Assembly (NCBI GenBank): GCA_018821745.1
Contig: JAHJLU010000684.1
Coordinates: 1-11,324 of the forward strand
Direction of reading: 5' to 3'
Origin: Myxococcota bacterium
GTDB taxonomy: Bacteria; Myxococcota_A; Polyangia; HGW-17
Length of the DNA: 11,324 nucleotides
This document shows positions 6,984-11,324 of the stretch, piece by piece. Under the pieces are notes generated by a model, which was given only the letters and a program-made list of their open reading frames with translations, made no database searches and was not told where the DNA came from. The number at the start of each line of letters is the position of its first letter. Positions within the stretch are counted from its first letter, which is position 1. Both the position numbers and the translations under genes were made by a program.

Positions 6984-7562
6984 TTACCCCGGAACCAGTC
7001 CTGCAAACCCCATGAAGGCCAGGGAGAGGATCCCGGCGACGATGAGGGAACTTGCGGCACCTTTGAATGAGTTGGGAATATCGGATGTCTCCATGCGTTC
7101 ACGGATCCCTGCGAAGAGCAGGAGGGCCAGGGCGAAGCCCACGGCACCAAAGAAGGAGTAGGTGAGCATCCCAACGAAATTATGGCCTTTTTCGATAGTG
7201 TCGATGGCGACACCCAAAATGGCGCAGTTGGTGGTGATGAGCGGCAGATAGATGCCCAGCGCCTCGTACAGAGCGGGGGAAATCTTCTGAATGACCATCT
7301 CCGTGAGCTGCACCAGGGAGGCGATGACCAGAATGAACACAATGGTCCTCAGATATCCCAGGTCGAAGGGCAGTAGCAGGTATGTGTACAAAAGGAAGGT
7401 GACCGTGGAGGCCATGACCATGACAAAAAGCACAGCCATCGCCATTCCAAGGGCGGTGGAGAGCTTCTTGCTGACCCCCAGGAACGGGCAAATTCCAAGA
7501 AATTTACTCAGGATCAGGTTGCCGATAAAAACCGAATGGATTGCTAAAAGGAGATATTCCAT
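6984..7562 (-). CDS. rnfA: Rnf complex subunit RnfA (integral membrane)
   Basis: Membrane subunit A of the Rnf complex, paralogous to RnfE and homologous to NqrE; together A and E form an inverted pair that holds an intramembrane Fe-S cluster. It is 192 residues, the usual family length, with about six hydrophobic helices. Signature stretches are FLGICPFLGVSKK with C25 and LPLITTNCAILG with C113, the expected cluster ligands. It is the first gene of the rnf operon. Its GGAGGT ribosome binding site (7573-7578) is 10 nt upstream of the ATG, a slightly long spacing. A probable terminator for the previous unit and a possible promoter lie in the 156 bp upstream. Confidence 0.97.
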   Translation of the reverse strand: MEYLLLAIHSVFIGNLILSKFLGICPFLGVSKKLSTALGMAMAVLFVMVMASTVTFLLYTYLLLPFDLGYLRTIVFILVIASLVQLTEMVIQKISPALYEALGIYLPLITTNCAILGVAIDTIEKGHNFVGMLTYSFFGAVGFALALLLFAGIRERMETSDIPNSFKGAASSLIVAGILSLAFMGFAGLVPG

Positions 7563-7572
7563 GTTGTCTTAG

Positions 7573-7578
7573 ACCTCC
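7573..7578 (-). promoter_or_regulatory. Ribosome binding site of rnfA
   Basis: GGAGGT on the minus strand, a full anti-16S match, 10 nt before the rnfA ATG. The spacer contains GTCTAAGAC, a small palindrome that might shorten the effective distance when folded. Confidence 0.7.
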
Positions 7579-7584
7579 TCGTCC

Positions 7585-7613
7585 CCTCTAAATGAATCCA
7601 GTGTATGTTTCAA
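7585..7613 (-). promoter_or_regulatory. Possible sigma70-type promoter of the rnf operon
   Basis: On the minus strand TTGAAA (7608-7613, 5/6 to the -35 consensus) is followed after 17 bases by TAGAGG (7585-7590), a weak -10. TTTAGA, shifted by two bases, is an alternative -10. The site lies directly after the terminator-like hairpin and before the rnfA ribosome binding site, which is where the operon promoter is expected. Transcript mapping would be needed to fix it. Confidence 0.35.
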
Positions 7614-7615
7614 GG

Positions 7616-7642
7616 AAAAAGTTCCCCTTTTCACAAAGGGAA
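7616..7642 (-). terminator. Probable intrinsic terminator of the glmM-pdxJ-nnr unit
   Basis: On the minus strand TTCCCTTT (7635-7642) pairs with AAAGGGGA (7623-7630) across a GTGA loop, including one G-U pair. After two bases come five Us (7616-7620). The stem is short but the U-run is well placed. It lies 77 bp after the nnr stop and before rnfA, separating the housekeeping genes from the rnf operon. Confidence 0.6.
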
Positions 7643-7718
7643 GGAGGCAGGCCAAACTGCGAGATCCCAGCGGGTCCGGACAAATCAGGAACCCGTACTC
7701 TCAAAAGGTTCCCCAACC

Positions 7719-9290
7719 TCAGGACGGGCCGGAAAAGCGATCCTGTTCGTGTCCCCGGATGGAGAAGAGTGCGTTGGGAAGGTAATCAATGAGGTCAGTG
7801 GCGCGCAAGGAGAGCTCGCCTCGCTCCTGGGCGACGAGATCACCGGAGCGGCCATGGAGAAAGACCCCCACGGCCATGGCGTCGAAGGGGTTGGAACGCT
7901 GGGCCACCAGCGCCCCTATCATCCCGGTGAGCACATCGCCGCTGCCCCCGGTTCCCATGCCGGAGTTTCCCGTGGGGTTGATGGCGGTGCGTCCGTCGGG
8001 CGCCGCGATAATGGAGCGGGCGCCCTTGAGCGTCACATAGACATTGTGTTCCCGGGCAAAGGATGAGGCTGTGCTTCTGCGGTGGTGCTGAATCTCCTCC
8101 ACGGATTTTCCCGTCAGCCGGGCCATCTCCCCGGGATGTGGCGTGATAATCACCGGCGCCCCCGCTTTTTTCAGGATGGAAGGATCTCTTGCCAGCAGAT
8201 TGAGCCCGTCGGCGTCGATAATCAGTGGAACTTCCGTGCGCTCGATGAGGGCCGCCAAGAGTTGGAACATCCCCTCTCCCACGGGTATACCGGGCCCGAT
8301 AACCACCACATCCTTCTCGCGGGTCAGGGACATGAGATGGTCCATATCCGCCAGGGAGGGTTCCACCCCGGGCGCGCACAGTTCGGCACACATAGCCTCG
8401 GTGAGTCTGTTCATGAGGATATCCTGCACATCAGCCGGCGAGACCAGGGTCACCAGACCGCTCCCCATGCTTATGGCGGCCTCGGAGCACATGATGGCGG
8501 CCCCGATCTTCCCTCTGGAGCCCGCAATGATTGCAAGGTGCCCGAAGGTGCCCTTATGGCCTCCCCGGGGCCTGAAGGGCAGGTGGTCCCGAATCCACGC
8601 GTCGGTGAGGAGGAAACAGGTGGGTCGGCCATGGGAGACAGCGGGCAGCGAGATATCGACGATATCTATCTCTCCGCAGTAGGAAAAGCCCGGGGAGGTA
8701 AACTGCCCTATCTTTCCGTAGCCGAAAGTAACCGTGAGATCGGCCTGGATGGCCTCATCCCCCATGACCGCCCCCGTATCGGCGCAGAGCCCCGAGGGCA
8801 TATCAATCGCTATCTTGATGGCCGGCGAGGCGTTGATGGCGGAGATCATCTCACGGGGGATCCCCGTGACCTCCCGATCCAGCCCTGTCCCGAAGATGGC
8901 GTCGATAATAAAATCCGCCGTGTGGAACATCTCTTCAAGATAGAGAATGTCGGCGGTGGAGTTGATCTCCACGATGGGTATTTTCAGCGCCTTGGCCGCC
9001 ATGAGATTGGTTTTGGCATCACCGGCAATGGACTCCTCGTTTCCCAGGACCACAATGTTCACTTCGCAACCGGCGTTGGTGAGGTGACGGGCCGTAACGT
9101 AGCCGTCGCCCCCGTTGTTTCCCTTCCCGGCCACAACCAGGAAGGAGGAACCTTCCCCGGGCCAGCGTTTCAGGATCGCCCGTGCCGTGCCGGCTCCCGC
9201 AAGCTCCATGAGCGCAATTCCGGGAATTCCAATGTTGTTGATGGCATGTGCATCAAGGGATCTCATCTCTTTGGCAGTTACCAGTCTCAT
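7719..9290 (-). CDS. nnr: Bifunctional NAD(P)HX repair enzyme (epimerase + ADP/ATP-dependent dehydratase)
   Basis: A fused metabolite-repair enzyme (YjeF type) that restores damaged NADH and NADPH. The N-terminal domain (about residues 1-215) interconverts the R and S forms of hydrated NAD(P)H; it shows GKGNNGGDG at 55-63 and the D164-M-P-S-G stretch. The C-terminal ribokinase-like domain (about 225-510) dehydrates S-NAD(P)HX using ADP, or ATP in some lineages; it shows PHPGEMARL at 384-392 and the phosphate-binding GTGGSGDVLTG at 446-456. The total of 523 residues matches the fused bacterial form. I chose the ATG at 9290 because AAGGAG (9297-9302) lies 6 nt before it; an in-frame TTG at 9296 would abut the ribosome binding site. 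It follows pdxJ after 44 bp. In many related clusters acpS lies between these genes and tsaE follows; neither is present here. Confidence 0.95.
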   Translation of the reverse strand: MRLVTAKEMRSLDAHAINNIGIPGIALMELAGAGTARAILKRWPGEGSSFLVVAGKGNNGGDGYVTARHLTNAGCEVNIVVLGNEESIAGDAKTNLMAAKALKIPIVEINSTADILYLEEMFHTADFIIDAIFGTGLDREVTGIPREMISAINASPAIKIAIDMPSGLCADTGAVMGDEAIQADLTVTFGYGKIGQFTSPGFSYCGEIDIVDISLPAVSHGRPTCFLLTDAWIRDHLPFRPRGGHKGTFGHLAIIAGSRGKIGAAIMCSEAAISMGSGLVTLVSPADVQDILMNRLTEAMCAELCAPGVEPSLADMDHLMSLTREKDVVVIGPGIPVGEGMFQLLAALIERTEVPLIIDADGLNLLARDPSILKKAGAPVIITPHPGEMARLTGKSVEEIQHHRRSTASSFAREHNVYVTLKGARSIIAAPDGRTAINPTGNSGMGTGGSGDVLTGMIGALVAQRSNPFDAMAVGVFLHGRSGDLVAQERGELSLRATDLIDYLPNALFSIRGHEQDRFSGPS

Positions 9291-9296
9291 CTTCAA

Positions 9297-9302
9297 CTCC
9301 TT
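9297..9302 (-). promoter_or_regulatory. Ribosome binding site of nnr
   Basis: AAGGAG on the minus strand, 6 nt before the ATG at 9290. It decides the start: the alternative TTG at 9296 begins immediately after it with no spacer. Confidence 0.7.
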
Positions 9303-9334
9303 GGAAGCAAAAAGTTCACGGGCAGGCCAGACCG

Positions 9335-10066
9335 TTAAACGTAGGTCATGAGCGCCAGCATCTCGGCCACGGCCTCGGAGAGACCGGTGAGTGCGGCCCG
9401 CGAGATGATGGAGTGACCGATATTGAGCTCAACCAGACCGGGCAGATGCAGGATCCCCCGGACGTTTGTGTAATCGAGACCGTGGCCGGCGGCGAGGCCA
9501 ATCCCCAGCTCTCCGGCCTTCTCTGAAGCGTTTTCCAGACGTGCCAGCTCGCGGTCACGCTTCTCTCCCCTTGGAGCCAGGGTGTAATCACCGGTGTGCA
9601 GCTCCACCATAACTGCGCCCAGGTCCTGTGATTTCTGGACCATCTCGGGCTCGGGATCAATAAAGAGGGAGACACCGATGCCCGCGGCTGCGAGCCGGGA
9701 GATGGCCTCCCCCACGGCGCGCTCCGTCTCGGGCTGGAGCAGGGCCAGCCCCCCCTCTGTGGTTTTCTCTTCGCGCTTCTCCGGCACCAGTGTGACCAGA
9801 TCCGGCACGGTCGCGAGGGCGATTCCCACCATCTCGGGTGTGGCCGCCATCTCCAGATTGAGGATCGTCTTTACCGTCTCCCTGAGCACCCGAACATCTC
9901 TGTCCTGGATGTGGCGGCGGTCCTCCCGAAGATGGACCGTGATGCCATGGGCCCCGGCCAGCTCGCAGATCGCAGCCGCGGTTACGGGATCGGGGAATCT
10001 GGTCCCCCGCTGCTGGCGCAGAGTCGCGATATGATCGACGTTGACATGCAATCTTATGCCATCCAT
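9335..10066 (-). CDS. pdxJ: Pyridoxine 5'-phosphate synthase
   Basis: Last step of the DXP-dependent vitamin B6 route: condenses 1-deoxyxylulose 5-phosphate with 3-amino-2-oxopropyl phosphate to give pyridoxine 5'-phosphate, in the cytosol. The 243 residues form a TIM barrel of normal length. Motifs are NVDHIATLRQ near the N-terminus, VHLREDRRHIQD with H45, NLEMA with E72, LVPEKREEKTTEGG at about 93-106, AGHGLDY with H195, and ELNIGHSIISRA at the end. H45, E72 and H195 correspond to the catalytic His, Glu and His of the E. coli enzyme. The ATG at 10066 has AAGGAG 7 nt upstream. It lies 17 bp after glmM, so the two are probably co-transcribed. Confidence 0.97.
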   Translation of the reverse strand: MDGIRLHVNVDHIATLRQQRGTRFPDPVTAAAICELAGAHGITVHLREDRRHIQDRDVRVLRETVKTILNLEMAATPEMVGIALATVPDLVTLVPEKREEKTTEGGLALLQPETERAVGEAISRLAAAGIGVSLFIDPEPEMVQKSQDLGAVMVELHTGDYTLAPRGEKRDRELARLENASEKAGELGIGLAAGHGLDYTNVRGILHLPGLVELNIGHSIISRAALTGLSEAVAEMLALMTYV

Positions 10067-10083
10067 TTAATATCTCCTTGGAA

Positions 10084-11324
10084 TCAGTGGGTGAGAATCT
10101 CTGACAGCTCCTTGGCAAGGGCCGTCGCCAGAGCGCGGTCTTCCGATTCCACCAGAATCCGCACCTTGTTCTCCGTACCCGAATACCGGATAAAAATTCT
10201 CCCGTTTTCCCCGAGCTGCCCCTCGCCCCTGGCCACGGCGTCGGAGAGCCCCGGAATAGTTTCCAGCGCAGGCTTCTCTTTCACAGCGAGGTTGAGGAGC
10301 ACCTGGGGCACATGGGTGATGATGCGTTTGAGCTCCGAGAGCGGTTTGTCTTCTTTTTTCATGGTGGCGAGCACCTGCAGGGCCGCCACGATCCCGTCCC
10401 CCGTGGTTGAATGATCCCGCAGGATGATATGTCCCGACTGTTCGCCACCAACGTTATAGCCCTTTTCGAGCATGGTCTGGACGACGTAGCGATCCCCGAC
10501 CGCGGTCCTCACTACCCTGCCCCCCATACGCTTCATTGCGTGCTCCAGACCAAGATTACTCATGACCGTGGCAACCAGGGTCCTCTCATTGAGGGTCCCC
10601 TCGTGGATCATGCGGGAGGCAATAATGGCCAGAATAGCGTCGCCGTTTACTTCCTCGCCTTTTTCGTCAACAAAGATTACCCGGTCGGCGTCGCCATCGA
10701 GGGCGATCCCCAGATCGGCCCGGTAGGTGCGGACCAGCTCTGCGGTCTTTTCAGGGAACAGCGCCCCCGCGTGGCTGTTGATGTTGGTCCCGTTGGGAGC
10801 GACACCTACGGGAATAACCTCTGCGCCCAGCTCGCTGAAAATGAGCGGCGCGACTTTGTAAGCTGCCCCGTTGGCGCAGTCGACCACAAGGCGGAGCCCG
10901 TCGAGAGTATAATCATTGGGGAAGGTGTTCTTGCAGAAAGTAATATATCGCCCCGTAGCGTCATCGATCCGTTTGGAGCGACCGATGTTGTCCCCCGAGG
11001 CCAGGTGCTTCGAGAGCAGGGGGGAGTCCATCAGTTCTTCTATCCGCAGCTCCATTTCGTCGGGAAGTTTATACCCGTTGGAGGAGAAAAACTTGATGCC
11101 GTTGTCATTGAAGGGGTTGTGGCTGGCGCTGATGACGATCCCCGCGTCGGCACGCATGGTGGAAGTAAGGTGGGCGATGGCGGGGGTAGGCATGGGGCCC
11201 ACGAAGAAGACATCGGATCCCATGGACATGATCCCCGCGGCGATGGCGTTCTCGAACATATAACAGGAGAGTCTGGTGTCTTTGCCGATGAGAAATCGCC
11301 CGTGGCGGGTCTGCTTGGAAAAAA
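10084..11324 (-). CDS. glmM: Phosphoglucosamine mutase (5' end cut by window edge)
   Basis: Converts glucosamine-6-phosphate to glucosamine-1-phosphate for UDP-GlcNAc, peptidoglycan and lipopolysaccharide synthesis. 412 residues are visible; by comparison with the E. coli enzyme (445 residues), about 35-40 N-terminal residues lie outside the window. The frame runs upstream of the ATG at 11259 with clear homology (GRFLIGKDTRLSCYMFENA), so that ATG is internal. Key sites are the phosphoserine loop GIVISASHNPFNDNGIKFF, the metal-binding DGDADRVIFVDE, the sugar-binding GGEQSGHIILRDH, and the phosphate-binding RYSGTENKVRILVE near the C-terminus. The SGHI form and the SASHNP loop distinguish it from phosphomannomutase-type relatives. 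One oddity is Cys in the LSCYM stretch where Gly is usual. It is the first visible gene of the glmM-pdxJ-nnr group. Confidence 0.96.
   Translation of the reverse strand, partial: FSKQTRHGRFLIGKDTRLSCYMFENAIAAGIMSMGSDVFFVGPMPTPAIAHLTSTMRADAGIVISASHNPFNDNGIKFFSSNGYKLPDEMELRIEELMDSPLLSKHLASGDNIGRSKRIDDATGRYITFCKNTFPNDYTLDGLRLVVDCANGAAYKVAPLIFSELGAEVIPVGVAPNGTNINSHAGALFPEKTAELVRTYRADLGIALDGDADRVIFVDEKGEEVNGDAILAIIASRMIHEGTLNERTLVATVMSNLGLEHAMKRMGGRVVRTAVGDRYVVQTMLEKGYNVGGEQSGHIILRDHSTTGDGIVAALQVLATMKKEDKPLSELKRIITHVPQVLLNLAVKEKPALETIPGLSDAVARGEGQLGENGRIFIRYSGTENKVRILVESEDRALATALAKELSEILTH

Noticed and set aside
8082..9338. A 418-codon open frame on the plus strand opposite nnr
   Set aside because: It lies wholly antisense to a gene with clear epimerase and dehydratase motifs. 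Its composition (Gly, His, Arg, Asp rich, low hydrophobic order) is typical of an antisense shadow in GC-rich DNA.

Overview
The window is a compact, one-directional stretch of a bacterial chromosome: every supported gene lies on the minus strand, so the biological reading order runs from the right edge to the left. Metabolism and gene style point to an anaerobic or facultative lineage of deltaproteobacterial grade. The signs are a complete Rnf ferredoxin:NAD+ oxidoreductase, a myxobacterial-like Ser/Thr kinase with an HRDVSPPNIL catalytic loop, and fairly high GC with strong Shine-Dalgarno sites. This taxonomic call is inference from gene content only.

Right part (11324 to about 7719) is a housekeeping cluster: glmM (cut by the window edge), pdxJ, and a fused NAD(P)HX epimerase/dehydratase (nnr). 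The three are closely spaced and probably co-transcribed. A hairpin followed by five Us (7616-7642) sits 77 bp after nnr and probably ends this unit.

The middle part (7562 to 2211) is a complete six-gene rnf operon in the order A-B-C-D-G-E. Genes overlap or are separated by at most 5 bp. A possible sigma70-type promoter and a strong ribosome binding site lie just upstream of rnfA. The complex couples electron transfer from reduced ferredoxin to NAD+ with ion export, or runs in reverse to make reduced ferredoxin. All expected cofactor sites are visible: Fe-S cysteines in B and C, membrane cysteines in A and E, and flavinylation threonines in D and G. RnfB is the long multi-cluster form. RnfG carries an unusual, strongly basic C-terminal tail of about 90 residues.

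The left part (2210 to 1) holds a 306-bp gap with weak regulatory-looking structure, then a DUF1232 (YkvA-like) protein and, 6 bp after it, a Ser/Thr protein kinase that runs off the left edge. The last two are probably co-transcribed.

Most of the window is well-known biology. I see no mobile element, CRISPR array, tRNA, rRNA or obvious new multi-gene system. The points most worth a second look are the RnfG tail, the split reading frame in the gap after rnfE, and the DUF1232-kinase pair.
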